Assembly: GCF_000717345.1 (NCBI RefSeq)
Contig: NZ_JNZA01000040.1
Span: 106,820 to 170,819, forward strand
From: Streptomyces lydicus
GTDB taxonomy: Bacteria > Actinomycetota > Actinomycetes > Streptomycetales > Streptomycetaceae
Direction: 5' to 3'
Length of the DNA: 64,000 nt
Part shown: positions 25,155-34,086 of the stretch, piece after piece
Layout: each line of letters opens with the position of its first letter
How positions within the stretch are numbered: the first letter of the stretch is position 1
The notes under the pieces: model-generated
The model's input: the letters and a program-made list of their open reading frames with translations, nothing else
Database searches by the model: none
What the model was told of the DNA's origin: nothing
Position numbers and translations under genes: made by a program

Positions 25155-26297
25155 GTGCACAAGACCCTGATCGTCACGAACGACTTTCCGCCCCGGCCCG
25201 GCGGCATCCAGGCATTCCTGCACAGCATGGCGCTGCGCCTGGACCCGGACCGGGTCGTGGTCTACGCCTCGACCTGGAAGCGCACCGAGGAAGGTCTCGC
25301 GGCCACCGCCGCCTTCGACGCCGAGCAGCCGTTCCGGGTGATCAGGGACCGTACGACGATGCTGCTGCCCACCCCGAGGGTGACCCGGCGGGCCACCGCG
25401 CTGCTGCGGGAGCACGGCTGCTCGTCCGTCTGGTTCGGCGCCGCGGCGCCGCTCGGCCTGATGGCGCCCGCGCTCCGGCAGGCCGGCGCCCGCCGCATCG
25501 TGGCGACCACGCACGGGCACGAGGCGGGCTGGGCGCAGCTGCCGGGCGCCCGCCGCCTGCTGCGCCGGATCGGCGAGGGCACCGACACCCTCACCTACCT
25601 CGGCGAGTACACCCGCTCCCGGATCGCCGCCGCGCTCACCCCGGCCGCCGCCGCCCGGATGGTGCAACTCCCGCCCGGCGTCGACGAGAAGACCTTCCAC
25701 CCCGGCTCCGGCGGCGACGCGGTACGGGCCCGGCTCGGGCTCGCCGGCCGCCCGGTCGTGGTGTGCGTCTCGCGGCTCGTGCCGCGCAAGGGCCAGGACA
25801 CCCTCATCGAGGCGATGCCCGCCGTCCGCGCGGCGGTGCCCGACGCGGCCCTGCTGATCGTCGGCGGCGGCCCGTACGAGAAGGAACTGCGCGCGCTGGC
25901 CCGGGAGAAGGGCGTGGCGGACGCCGTCCACTTCACCGGTGCGGTCCCGTGGGAGGAGCTGCCGGCCCACTTCGGCGCCGGCGACGTCTTCGCGATGCCC
26001 TGCCGCACCCGCCGCGGCGGCCTCGACGTCGAGGGCCTCGGCATCGTCTACCTGGAGGCGTCGGCCACCGGACTGCCCGTCGTGGCGGGCGACTCCGGCG
26101 GTGCGCCGGACGCCGTCCTCGACGGGGAGACCGGCTGGGTCGTCCCCGGCAACGCGCCGACCCCCACCGCCGACCGCCTGATCACCCTCCTGAAGGACCC
26201 CGCGCTGCGCCGCACCATGGGCGACCGGGGCCGCGCGTGGGTGGAGGAGAAGTGGCGCTGGGACCTGCTGGCGGAGCGCCTGAAGGAACTGCTGTAG
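25155..26297 (+). CDS. pimB: GDP-mannose-dependent PIM mannosyltransferase PimB'
   Basis: 380 residues from GTG 25155. It aligns along its whole length, from memory, with M. tuberculosis Rv2188c: TNDFPPRPGGIQAF, HGCSSVWFGAAAPL, THGHEAGWAQLPGAR, VVCVSRLVPRKGQD, FAMPCRTRRGGLDVEGLGIVYLEASATG. It is a GT4 GT-B enzyme. The GGI loop and the EGLGIVYLE motif (the E-x7-E site) bind GDP-mannose. It adds the second mannose to phosphatidyl-myo-inositol mannoside on the inner face of the membrane. It converges with the acyl-CoA synthetase gene across a hairpin. Confidence 0.9.
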   Translation: MHKTLIVTNDFPPRPGGIQAFLHSMALRLDPDRVVVYASTWKRTEEGLAATAAFDAEQPFRVIRDRTTMLLPTPRVTRRATALLREHGCSSVWFGAAAPLGLMAPALRQAGARRIVATTHGHEAGWAQLPGARRLLRRIGEGTDTLTYLGEYTRSRIAAALTPAAAARMVQLPPGVDEKTFHPGSGGDAVRARLGLAGRPVVVCVSRLVPRKGQDTLIEAMPAVRAAVPDAALLIVGGGPYEKELRALAREKGVADAVHFTGAVPWEELPAHFGAGDVFAMPCRTRRGGLDVEGLGIVYLEASATGLPVVAGDSGGAPDAVLDGETGWVVPGNAPTPTADRLITLLKDPALRRTMGDRGRAWVEEKWRWDLLAERLKELL

Positions 26298-26326
26298 GCC
26301 CGGCCCCCGGAGGGCCGTACCGCCAA

Positions 26327-26368
26327 CGGGAAACCGCCGCCGCGGCAGTGCCACGACGGCGGTTCCCG
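26327..26368. terminator. Two-way hairpin terminator
   Basis: CGGGAAACCGCCG (26327-26339) pairs with CGGCGGTTCCCG (26357-26368) with one bulge. It lies between the convergent pimB' and acyl-CoA synthetase genes. Confidence 0.75.
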
Positions 26369-26385
26369 CACGGTGCCGGAGGGCG

Positions 26386-28182
26386 CTACCCGCGGTAGAT
26401 CGCCTCGATGTCCTCGGCGAAGTCCTTCGCCACGACGTTCCGCTTCAGCTTCAGCGACGGGGTGACGTGTCCCGACTCCTCCGTGAACTGGGTCGGGAGG
26501 ATGCGGAACTTGCGCACCGACTCCGCCTTGGAGACGGCCGCGTTGCCGTCGTCGACCGCGCGCTGCACCGCGGCCAGCAGCTCCGGGTCGTGGGCGATCT
26601 CGGCGGGCGAGACGTCGGCGGGGTGACCGTGCTCCTCGGCCCAGCGGGGCAGGAACTCCTCGTCGAGGGTGACCAGCGCGCCGATGAAGGGGCGGCCGTC
26701 GCCGACGACCATGCACTCGGCGATCAGCGCGTGCGCCCTGATGCGGTCCTCGATCACGGCCGGTGCGACGTTCTTGCCGCCCGCGGTGACCAGGATCTCC
26801 TTCTTGCGGCCGGTGATGGCGAGGTAGCCGTCCTCGTCGAGGGTGCCGATGTCGCCGGTGTGGAACCAGCCGTCGGAGAGCGCCTCCGCGGTGGCCGAGG
26901 GGTTGTTCCAGTACTCGGTGAAGAGGTGCTCGCCGTGCAGCAGCACCTCGCCGTCGTCGGCGATCCGCACGACCGAGCCGGGCAGCGGCTGGCCGACGGT
27001 GCCGATCTTCTGGCGGTCCCAGGGGTTGAAGGCGGTGGCCGCACAGGACTCCGTCAGGCCGTAGCCCTCCAGGGCGGTGAAGCCGATGCCGCGGTAGAAG
27101 TGGCCGAGCCGGTCACCGAGCGGCGCGCCGCCGGAGATGGCGTGGGTGGCCCGGCCGCCGAGGACGGCGCGCAGCTTGCCGTAGACCAGGCGGTCGAAGA
27201 CCTTGTACTTGATCTTGAGGCCGAGCGGCGGGCCGTCCGGGGTGTCCAGCGCGCGGCTGTAGGCGATCGCGGTGTCCGCCGCCTTGTCGAAGATCTTGCC
27301 CTTGCCGTCCGCCTGCGCCTTGGCCCGCGCCGAGTTGTAGACCTTCTCGAAGACCCGGGGGACGCCGAGGATCAGCGTCGGCCGGAAGGAGGCCAGGTCG
27401 TCGGTGAGGTTCTTGATGTCGGGGGCGTGGCCCAGCTTGATGGGGGCCATCACGGAGGCGACCTGCACCAGGCGGCCGAAGACGTGCGCGATGGGCAGGA
27501 ACAGCAGGACGGAGGAGTCGCCCGTACGGAACAGCGGCCGCAGCCGCTCGACCACGTTGCCGCACTCGGCGAAGAAGCTGCGGTGGCTGAGCACGCAGCC
27601 CTTGGGGCGGCCGGTGGTGCCGGAGGTGTAGACGATGGTGGCCGGCGAGTCCGCGTCGGCGAGCGCGCTGCGGGCGTCGACCTCGTCGTCGCTCAGCGCC
27701 GCCCCCGCGGCCCGCAGCCGGGCGATGGCGTCGCGTTCGATCTGCCAGATGTTCGCCAGCTCGGGCAGCCGGTCGCGCACCGACTCGACCGTCGCCTCGT
27801 GGGTCGGCGTCTCCACCAGGCAGGCCACCGCACCGGAGTCGCCGAGTATCCACTGGATCTGCTCGGCCGAACTGGTCTCGTACACCGGGACGGTGATCGC
27901 GCCGGCGCTCCAGATGGCGAAGTCCAGCAGCGTCCACTCGTAGCGGGTGCGCGACATCAGGCCGACCCGGTCGCCGGGCTGGACGCCGGAGGCGATCAGG
28001 CCCTTGGCGGCGGCCCGGACCTCGGCGAGGAAGGCGGCGGCGGTGACGTCCTGCCACTCACCGTTCACCTTGCGGCCCATGACGGCAACATCCGGGTGCT
28101 GCGCGGCATTTCGGCGGATGAGATCCGTCAGATTGCCGTCCGCGGGGACCTCGTACAGGGCCGGAAGGCTGAACTCGCGCAA
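26386..28182 (-). CDS. Long-chain fatty-acid CoA ligase (FadD15-like)
   Basis: 598 residues from TTG 28182 (CGAGGAG upstream; N-terminus LREFSLPALYEVPADGNLTDL). An ATG at 28230 would add a poor N-terminus. The adenylate-forming fold is complete: TIVYTSGTTGRPKGC (P-loop), GYGLTESCAA (A5), DGWFHTGDIG (A7), and ITGRKKEILVTAGGKNV (hinge). A LIAECMVVGDGRPF segment lies in the C-terminal lid. It activates long fatty acids to acyl-CoA via acyl-AMP. It resembles the large class containing mycobacterial FadD15. Convergent with pimB'. Confidence 0.92.
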   Translation of the reverse strand: MREFSLPALYEVPADGNLTDLIRRNAAQHPDVAVMGRKVNGEWQDVTAAAFLAEVRAAAKGLIASGVQPGDRVGLMSRTRYEWTLLDFAIWSAGAITVPVYETSSAEQIQWILGDSGAVACLVETPTHEATVESVRDRLPELANIWQIERDAIARLRAAGAALSDDEVDARSALADADSPATIVYTSGTTGRPKGCVLSHRSFFAECGNVVERLRPLFRTGDSSVLLFLPIAHVFGRLVQVASVMAPIKLGHAPDIKNLTDDLASFRPTLILGVPRVFEKVYNSARAKAQADGKGKIFDKAADTAIAYSRALDTPDGPPLGLKIKYKVFDRLVYGKLRAVLGGRATHAISGGAPLGDRLGHFYRGIGFTALEGYGLTESCAATAFNPWDRQKIGTVGQPLPGSVVRIADDGEVLLHGEHLFTEYWNNPSATAEALSDGWFHTGDIGTLDEDGYLAITGRKKEILVTAGGKNVAPAVIEDRIRAHALIAECMVVGDGRPFIGALVTLDEEFLPRWAEEHGHPADVSPAEIAHDPELLAAVQRAVDDGNAAVSKAESVRKFRILPTQFTEESGHVTPSLKLKRNVVAKDFAEDIEAIYRG

Positions 28183-28456
28183 GACTGCTGCTCCTCGAAA
28201 GCGCCGGCGCCACGACGCTGTGTGGTGCACCGGCGGCGGTCCATGTTCATGCAGGGGGATTGGACTGCCCGGACGTTACCCATGGGTATCGCTGTTGGGA
28301 TAGGGGGTTGCGGCCAGATGTTCGATGCGTCACATGCTTGAAGAAACGCCATGGGGACTGTTGCGCGCAGACTAGACCAGCCGGTCGGTGACCCGAAAGT
28401 AACCGGGGATCCGGCCACCCCTCCCGCCACCCGCCGACGCGTTTTAGGCTGCCGCC

Positions 28457-29233
28457 ATGCGCGTGCATGTGGTGAGTGACGTACATGGAAACAGCCGGGA
28501 CCTCGCGACGGCCGGGGACGGCGCCGACGCCCTGGTCTGCCTCGGTGACCTGGTCCTCTTCCTTGACTACGCCGACCACTCGCGCGGCATCTTCCCGGAC
28601 CTCTTCGGCGCCGCCAACGCCGCGGCACTGGTCGAGCTGCGCACCGACCGCCGCTTCGACGAGGCCCGCGCGCTCGGCCGCCGGCTGTGGGGCGAACTGG
28701 ACCGCACGGGCGCCGGCCGGGAGTCGGTCATCGAGGCGGCGGTCCGCCGGCAGTACGCCGAACTCTTCGCGGCCTTCCCGACCCCCACGTACGCCACCTA
28801 CGGCAACGTCGACATCCCGCGCCTGTGGCCCGAGTACGCCGGGGACGGCATCACGGTCCTCGACGGCCAGCGGGTGGAGATCGGCGGCCGGGTGTTCGGC
28901 TTCGTCGGCGGCGGCCTGACCACGCCCATGCGCACCCCCTACGAGATCAGCGACGAGGAGTACGCCGCCAAGATCGAGGCGGTCGGCGAGGTCGACGTGT
29001 TGTGCACCCACATCCCGCCGGACGTCCCCGAGCTGTGCTACGACACCGTCGCCCGCCGCTTCGAGCGCGGCAGCGCGGCCCTGCTGCACGCCATCCGCAC
29101 CACCCGGCCCCGCTACTCCCTCTTCGGCCACGTGCACCAGCCGCTCGCCCGCCGGGTCCGCCTCGGGGCCACCGAGTGCGTCAATGTCGGCCACTTCAAC
29201 GCGACCGGAACCCCCTACGTCCTGGAGTGGTGA
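28457..29233 (+). CDS. Metallophosphoesterase
   Basis: 258 residues with the calcineurin-type metal motifs in order: SDVHGN (about 7-12), CLGDLVLF (about 29-36), YGNVDIP (a GNxD variant of GNHD), LCTHIPPD and FGHVHQP. A dinuclear metal phosphoesterase, perhaps on nucleotides or phospholipids; the substrate cannot be told. The GNVD in place of GNHD removes one His that polarises the leaving group in many members. TAGGCT ends 6 bases before ATG with no ribosome-binding site, so probably leaderless. Confidence 0.88.
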   Translation: MRVHVVSDVHGNSRDLATAGDGADALVCLGDLVLFLDYADHSRGIFPDLFGAANAAALVELRTDRRFDEARALGRRLWGELDRTGAGRESVIEAAVRRQYAELFAAFPTPTYATYGNVDIPRLWPEYAGDGITVLDGQRVEIGGRVFGFVGGGLTTPMRTPYEISDEEYAAKIEAVGEVDVLCTHIPPDVPELCYDTVARRFERGSAALLHAIRTTRPRYSLFGHVHQPLARRVRLGATECVNVGHFNATGTPYVLEW

Positions 29234-29300
29234 GCCCGGCCGCGTCCACCCGCCATCCCCCGCGCGGTAGCCTTCAGCAGCACAGACACCGCATAACGGG

Positions 29301-29375
29301 GTCTCCCCTGCTCTTGGGGGTCCCTCCGCTCGAACGAAGCTGAGAGCGGGGGAAGAGCCGAGAGCGTGGGGAAGG
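29301..29375. repeat. Composite Streptomyces palindromic repeat
   Basis: Two joined units: GTCTCCCCTGCTCTTGGGGG, then TCCGCTCGAACGAAGCTGAG with AGCGGGGGAAGAGCCGAGAG and CGTGGGG. Related to the repeat at 21146-21186. It lies upstream of the SRPBCC gene; no gene is disrupted. Confidence 0.6.
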
Positions 29376-29416
29376 GTCGGCGGACCGGAACGAATCGGTA
29401 TGGAGGAGTCACGGCG

Positions 29417-29893
29417 ATGGCCGAACACACCAGCTCGAGCATCACGATCGAGGCGGCACCCGCCGAAGTGATGGGCGTGATCGCCGACTTCGACCGCTAT
29501 CCGGAGTGGACCGGAGAGGTCAAGGAAGCCGAGGTGCTCGCCAAGGACGACCAGGGCCGCGCCGCACAGGTGCGCCTGCTGCTGGACGCCGGCGCCATCA
29601 AGGACGACCACACCCTCGCCTACACCTGGACCGGCGCAAACGAGGTCAGCTGGTCGCTGGTCAAGTCCCAGATGCTGCGCGCCCTCGACGGCTCCTACCG
29701 CCTCGCGTCGCTCAGCGGCGGGGCCCGCACCGAGGTCACCTACCAGCTCACCGTCGACGTCAAGATCCCGATGCTCGGCATGATCAAGCGCAAGGCCGAG
29801 AAGGTCATCATCGACCGCGCGCTGGCCGGGCTGAAGAAGCGCGTCGAGAGCGGCCACGACGCGGGCCCCGCCGACGAGGCGGAGAAGCACTGA
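29417..29893 (+). CDS. SRPBCC-fold polyketide cyclase/dehydrase-like protein
   Basis: 158 residues from ATG 29417 (GGAGGAG nine bases upstream). It has the START/SRPBCC pattern: SSSITIEAAPAEVMGVIADFDRYPEWTGEVKEAEV at the front, a beta-rich middle and a long C-terminal helix (KAEKVIIDRALAGLKKRVE). The fold binds hydrophobic ligands; no catalytic residues can be assigned. It ends two bases before the ArsA-like ATPase GTG, so the two are co-expressed. Confidence 0.88.
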   Translation: MAEHTSSSITIEAAPAEVMGVIADFDRYPEWTGEVKEAEVLAKDDQGRAAQVRLLLDAGAIKDDHTLAYTWTGANEVSWSLVKSQMLRALDGSYRLASLSGGARTEVTYQLTVDVKIPMLGMIKRKAEKVIIDRALAGLKKRVESGHDAGPADEAEKH

Positions 29894-29895
29894 GC

Positions 29896-31140
29896 GTGCG
29901 CACCGTCCTCGTCACGGGCCCGGGCGGCGCCGGCCGCACCACGCTGGCCGCCGCGACCGCACTGGCCGCCGCCCGCAAGGGCGCCCGGGCACTGCTGCTC
30001 ACCACGGAGAGCAGCGCACCGGAAACGGTGCTGGGCACCTCGCTCGGCGCCGAAGCCCCCACCCCGATAGCGCCCGGCCTGCACGCCCGGCGCATCGACC
30101 CCGGCGGCCGCTTCCGCCAGGAATTCCTCGCCTTCCAGGAGCGCGCCGGCGCCGCCCTCGACCTGCTGGGCGCCGCCCCCCTCGACGAGGACGAACTCAC
30201 CGAACTCCCCGGCTCCGAGGACTTCGCGCTGCTCCAGGCACTGCGCGCCGAACACGCCTCGGACGCCTGGGACACCGTCGTCGTCGACATGCCCTCGGCG
30301 GCCGAAACGATCCGGCTGCTGGCGCTGCCGAACCAGGTGCGCCGCTACCTGCGCCGGCTGCTGCCGCCCGAGCGCCAGGCCGCCCGCGCGCTGCGCCCGG
30401 TCCTCGCCCAGCTCGCCGGCGTCCCGATGCCCGCCCAGAAGCTGTACGAGGCCGCCCAACGCTGGGAGACGGAACTCAGCGCCGTCCAGCGGGTGATCGA
30501 CGACCCCGGCACCTCGGTTCGCCTGGTCACCGAGGCCAGCCCGGTCGCCGCCGCCAACCTGCGCGCCATCCGCGCCGGCCTCGCCCTGCACGGCCGGCGC
30601 ACCGACGGCGTGGTCGTCAACCGGCTGCTGCCCACCGGCTCCGCCGACCCCTTCCTCGCCGCGCTCTCCGGCAGCCAGCAGACCGCCCTGAAGGCCCTGC
30701 GCGAGGAGTTCCCCGACGTCCCCGTCCACGAGGTGCCGCACCTGGGGCGCGACCCCCAGGGCGTCGACGAGCTCGACGCCCTGATCGACGGCCCGGCCGG
30801 CGGGACCGGCGACACCGGGACCGGCGACACCGGGGAGACCGGCGACCGCGACCGGCACGGCGAAACCGCCGGGCGCCGCCCCGACCCCTGGACCGTCGAG
30901 GACCGGCTCGCCACCGACGGCCTCCTGGTGTGGCGGGTGCCGCTGCCGGGCGCCGAGCGCCGGGGCCTCGGCCTGGTCCGCCGGGGCGACGAGATCGTGG
31001 TGACCGTCGGCCGCTTCCGCCGCATCCGTACGCTGCCGTCCGTACTGCGCCGCTGCACCGTCTCCGGCGCCGGGCTGCGCGACGGCGTCCTGGAGATCCG
31101 CTTCAGCCCGGATCCCGACCTGTGGCCCAAGAGCGACTGA
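29896..31140 (+). CDS. ArsA/GET3-like ATPase
   Basis: 414 residues. A P-loop at the N-terminus (GPGGAGRTTLAAATALAAA) is the deviant Walker A of the ArsA/GET3/MinD class. A Switch/Walker B segment reads DTVVVDMPSAAETIRLL. The hydrophobic Met/Leu-rich middle part may bind a client. A low-complexity Gly/Thr/Asp stretch (GTGDTGTGDTGETGD, about 300-315, from a tandem DNA repeat) links a C-terminal beta-rich domain (about 335-410) resembling the ArsA HSP20-like domain. There is no arsenite-binding Cys triad, so it is not an arsenic pump. Partner is probably the SRPBCC protein. Confidence 0.85.
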   Translation: MRTVLVTGPGGAGRTTLAAATALAAARKGARALLLTTESSAPETVLGTSLGAEAPTPIAPGLHARRIDPGGRFRQEFLAFQERAGAALDLLGAAPLDEDELTELPGSEDFALLQALRAEHASDAWDTVVVDMPSAAETIRLLALPNQVRRYLRRLLPPERQAARALRPVLAQLAGVPMPAQKLYEAAQRWETELSAVQRVIDDPGTSVRLVTEASPVAAANLRAIRAGLALHGRRTDGVVVNRLLPTGSADPFLAALSGSQQTALKALREEFPDVPVHEVPHLGRDPQGVDELDALIDGPAGGTGDTGTGDTGETGDRDRHGETAGRRPDPWTVEDRLATDGLLVWRVPLPGAERRGLGLVRRGDEIVVTVGRFRRIRTLPSVLRRCTVSGAGLRDGVLEIRFSPDPDLWPKSD

Positions 31141-31271
31141 ACGGGCAACCACCGTTCGGGTAACGTCGAGGGTGAGCCGCCGGTCCGGCGTGCCCGCCTC
31201 GATGCGCCTTGTCCCGACGGGCCCGCCGCACCCTTCGCCGTACCGCCTCGCCGCAGTCCACGGAGTTCATC

Positions 31272-31772
31272 ATGAGTGATGCCACCGAGCGCCCCGCCGA
31301 CCACCGGGCCGAGCCCGATGCCGACGCCTGGGAGACCGCCTGCGCCGAGGACCTCGCGGCCGAGCAGGCCCGCCGCCGTACCGAGTACGGCCCCCAGCCG
31401 GGCAGCGCCGCCGAGGAGCTGCGCAAGCTCGCCGAGGCGGTGACCGACAAGCTCGCCGGCATCCAGCTGCCCGGCGCGCTCGGCGGGATGGCCGCCCAGA
31501 ACGCCGTCAACCAGCTCTTCAAGCAGGCCAAGGCCGCCGTCGAGCCGGTCATCGAGCGCAACCCCGACATCTTCGACCACCTCGCCGCGGCGGGCTCCGA
31601 GCTGCTCGCCGCCTACCGCTCCGCCGTCGAGGGCAGCGAGCGCCGCTGGACCCGGGACGACCCCGACGACCGGACCCCCCGCCAGGACCGTGACCCCCGC
31701 GAGCCCCGCGATTCCCGTGACCCCCGCGACGACGACGGCCCCACCGGCACCGAGCGCATCGATCTCGACTGA
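31272..31772 (+). CDS. DUF5304-family hypothetical protein
   Basis: 166 residues. A charged N-terminal part precedes a helical core (AAEELRKLAEAVTDKLAGIQLPGALGGMAAQNAVNQLFKQ, split by Gly) and an Asp/Arg/Pro-rich disordered tail (repeats of DPR/DSRDPRD). No signal peptide or motif of known function. ATG start with GGAG upstream. It follows the ArsA-like gene by 131 bases and precedes glkA. Confidence 0.75.
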   Translation: MSDATERPADHRAEPDADAWETACAEDLAAEQARRRTEYGPQPGSAAEELRKLAEAVTDKLAGIQLPGALGGMAAQNAVNQLFKQAKAAVEPVIERNPDIFDHLAAAGSELLAAYRSAVEGSERRWTRDDPDDRTPRQDRDPREPRDSRDPRDDDGPTGTERIDLD

Positions 31773-31857
31773 CCCCGCCGCCTGAAGAGCGCGGGCGCCA
31801 CCCCCCGCTCCGGTACGGTGGGTCTCGGCGGGGTTCGAGCGAAAAACTGAGGGACAC

Positions 31858-32799
31858 ATGGGACTCACCATCGGCGTCGACATCGGCGGCACGAAGATCG
31901 CGGCCGGCGTGGTCGACGAAGAGGGTTCGATCCTTGAGACGTGCAAGGTACCGACCCCGCAGGCCACCGACGCGCTGACCGAGGCCATCGCGGAGGCGGT
32001 CCGCACCGTCGGGGCGGGCCACCACGTCGAGGCGGTCGGCATCGGCGCGGCCGGCTACGTCGACGAGAAGCGGGCCACGGTCCTGTTCGCACCGAACATC
32101 GACTGGCGCCACGAACCGCTCAAGGACAAGGTCGAACAGCGCGTCGGCCTCCCCGTCGTCGTCGAGAACGACGCCAACGCCGCGGCCTGGGGCGAGTACA
32201 AGTTCGGTGCCGGCCAGGGCCACAGCGACGTCATCTGCATCACCCTGGGCACGGGCCTGGGCGGCGGCATCATCATCGGCAACAAGCTGCGCCGCGGCCG
32301 CTTCGGCGTCGCCGCGGAGTTCGGCCACATCCGGGTCGTGCCCGACGGCCTGCTGTGCGGCTGCGGCAACCAGGGCTGCTGGGAGCAGTACGCCTCCGGC
32401 CGCGCCCTGCTGCGCTACGCCCGCCAGCGTGCCTTCGCCACCCCCGAGAACGCCCAGATCCTGCTGGCGCTCGGCGACGGCACCTCCGAGGGCATCGAGG
32501 GCCGGCACGTCAGCGAGGCCGCCCGCCAGGGCGACCCGGTCGCCATCGACTCCTTCCGCGAGCTGGCCCGCTGGGCCGGCGCCGGCCTGGCCGACCTCGC
32601 CTCGCTCTTCGACCCGTCGGCCTTCATCGTCGGCGGCGGCGTCTCGGACGAGGGCGAGCTGGTCCTCGGACCGATCCGCAAGTCCTTCCGGCGCTGGCTG
32701 GTCGGCAACCAATGGCGGCCGCACGCCCAGGTGCTCGCCGCACAGCTCGGCGGCAAGGCCGGACTGGTCGGCGCCGCCGACCTGGCGCGTCAGGGCTGA
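31858..32799 (+). CDS. glkA: Glucokinase, ROK family
   Basis: 313 residues, like S. coelicolor GlkA (SCO2126 as I recall). ROK signatures: DIGGTKIAAGVVDEEG (phosphate 1), the catalytic Asp in VENDANAAAWGE, LGTGLGGGIIIG (phosphate 2), and the zinc site GHIRVVPDGLLCGCGNQG with its three Cys. It phosphorylates glucose with ATP; in S. coelicolor it also mediates carbon catabolite repression. ATG start with GAGGG upstream. The EEP hydrolase GTG starts 5 bases after its stop. Confidence 0.95.
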   Translation: MGLTIGVDIGGTKIAAGVVDEEGSILETCKVPTPQATDALTEAIAEAVRTVGAGHHVEAVGIGAAGYVDEKRATVLFAPNIDWRHEPLKDKVEQRVGLPVVVENDANAAAWGEYKFGAGQGHSDVICITLGTGLGGGIIIGNKLRRGRFGVAAEFGHIRVVPDGLLCGCGNQGCWEQYASGRALLRYARQRAFATPENAQILLALGDGTSEGIEGRHVSEAARQGDPVAIDSFRELARWAGAGLADLASLFDPSAFIVGGGVSDEGELVLGPIRKSFRRWLVGNQWRPHAQVLAAQLGGKAGLVGAADLARQG

Positions 32800-32804
32800 C
32801 CGCG

Positions 32805-33563
32805 GTGGTGGCTGAGCACCCCGGACTTCCGGCGTCCGGCTCGGAGGAGGACGCCTCGGTCGTCCGCGTGCTCAGCTACAACATCCGCTCGATGCGCGAC
32901 GACCGGGCGGCGCTGGCCAGGGTCATCCGGGCCTGCGCCGCCGATCTCGTGCTGATCCAGGAGGCGTCGCGGTTCTTCCGCTGGCGCAAGGCCGCCGAGC
33001 GGCTGGCCCGCGCGGCGGGCCTGTACTACGTCACCGGCGGGGCCACGACCGCGGGCCCGATGATCCTCGCCACGCTCCGCGCCCATCCGGAGCGCACGAA
33101 CGACATCCTGCTGCCCCGCACCCCCGGCCTGCACCAGCGCGGCTTCGCCACCGCCGTGGTCCGCGTCGGCCGGGCCCGGCTGGGCGTCCTCAGCTGCCAT
33201 CTCAGCCTCGCCGACCACGAGCGCTACGAGCAGGCCGGGCTGCTGCTGGAGCACGTCGCGGCCCTGGACGTGCCGCACGCGGTCGTCGGCGGCGACCTCA
33301 ACGACCGGCCGGAGGGCCGGAGCTTCCGCCGGGTGGCGGGGGCGCTGACGGACTGCTGGGCCGCCAAGCCGTGGGGTGGGGAGTTCACCTCCACCCCCCA
33401 CGAGCCGCGGCAGCGGATCGACGCCCTCTTCACCACCGACGGCGTCGAGGTGCTCGGCTGCGGGGTGCCGCTCGGGCTGCCCGGTGTGCACGAGGCGGAC
33501 CTGCGCGCCGCCTCCGATCACCTGCCGGTGCTGGCGGCGCTGCGGGTGCCGGCCGCGGACTGA
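32805..33563 (+). CDS. Endonuclease/exonuclease/phosphatase-family protein
   Basis: 252 residues from GTG 32805. The EEP fold is recognised by VLSYNIRSM (Asn), LVLIQEASRF (catalytic Glu), LSCHLSLADH (His), VVGGDLNDRP (Asp/Asn) and AASDHLPVLAAL (final Asp-His). It is a metal-dependent phosphodiesterase; DNA, lipid or nucleotide substrates are all possible. Co-transcribed with glkA. It ends one base before the convergent membrane-protein gene. Confidence 0.87.
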   Translation: MVAEHPGLPASGSEEDASVVRVLSYNIRSMRDDRAALARVIRACAADLVLIQEASRFFRWRKAAERLARAAGLYYVTGGATTAGPMILATLRAHPERTNDILLPRTPGLHQRGFATAVVRVGRARLGVLSCHLSLADHERYEQAGLLLEHVAALDVPHAVVGGDLNDRPEGRSFRRVAGALTDCWAAKPWGGEFTSTPHEPRQRIDALFTTDGVEVLGCGVPLGLPGVHEADLRAASDHLPVLAALRVPAAD

Positions 33564-33564
33564 C

Positions 33565-34086
33565 TCACACCACCGCGCCGCCGCCCGGCCGATGGTGGTC
33601 GCCGTCCTCGTCGTCGTTCTTCATCCGGGCCACGAGCGTGGCGAAGCCGCCCAGGAAGCCGCCGATGCCCAGCACGGTGACCCACCACGTCACCGGCTGC
33701 TGGAGGATCACCATGGCCACCAGCAGCAGCGGGCCGCCGATCACCGCGAGCCAGGCGAACTTGGCGGTGACGTCGGCCTTCGGGAGCGGGGGCGGCTCGG
33801 GCGGGGTGAAGTGGCCCTCGTCGTTCTCGTCGAAGTCGTCGTCGGAGGCGTCGGCGGCGGACCAGTCGCGCGGCCCGACCCCCGGTGCGTAGACGACGAA
33901 GCTGCCGGGGGCCGGGCTTTCGCCCTTGCCCTCGCGCTTTCCGGTGGCGCCGTCCGTACGGGGCGGCTCGTCCGTGCCGTCCTTCGCCGGGAAGGACGGC
34001 TGCTCGCCGTAGCCCGCGACGATCTCGGCCCAGGCGGCCTCCTCGTCCAGCGGGTCCCGGGGGTCGCCGGGGCTACGCTCCGCCAC
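33565..34086 (-). CDS. Small membrane protein with acidic N-terminus
   Basis: 173 residues from GTG 34086 (VAERSPGDPRDPLDEEAAWAEIVAGYGEQ); an ATG at 34104 is possible. A Pro/Asp/Glu-rich cytoplasmic region (to about 115) precedes two transmembrane helices (about 118-136 and 142-160) and a short tail KNDDEDGDHHRPGGG. It overlaps the end of the alpha/beta hydrolase gene by 14 bases and is the second gene of that unit. Function unknown. Confidence 0.78.
   Translation of the reverse strand: MAERSPGDPRDPLDEEAAWAEIVAGYGEQPSFPAKDGTDEPPRTDGATGKREGKGESPAPGSFVVYAPGVGPRDWSAADASDDDFDENDEGHFTPPEPPPLPKADVTAKFAWLAVIGGPLLLVAMVILQQPVTWWVTVLGIGGFLGGFATLVARMKNDDEDGDHHRPGGGAVV

Noticed and set aside
23649-26354. 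901-codon open frame on the minus strand
   Set aside because: It is the shadow of the GT87 and pimB' genes: low-complexity Arg/Gly/Ala translation, no domain, and it crosses real genes on both strands.
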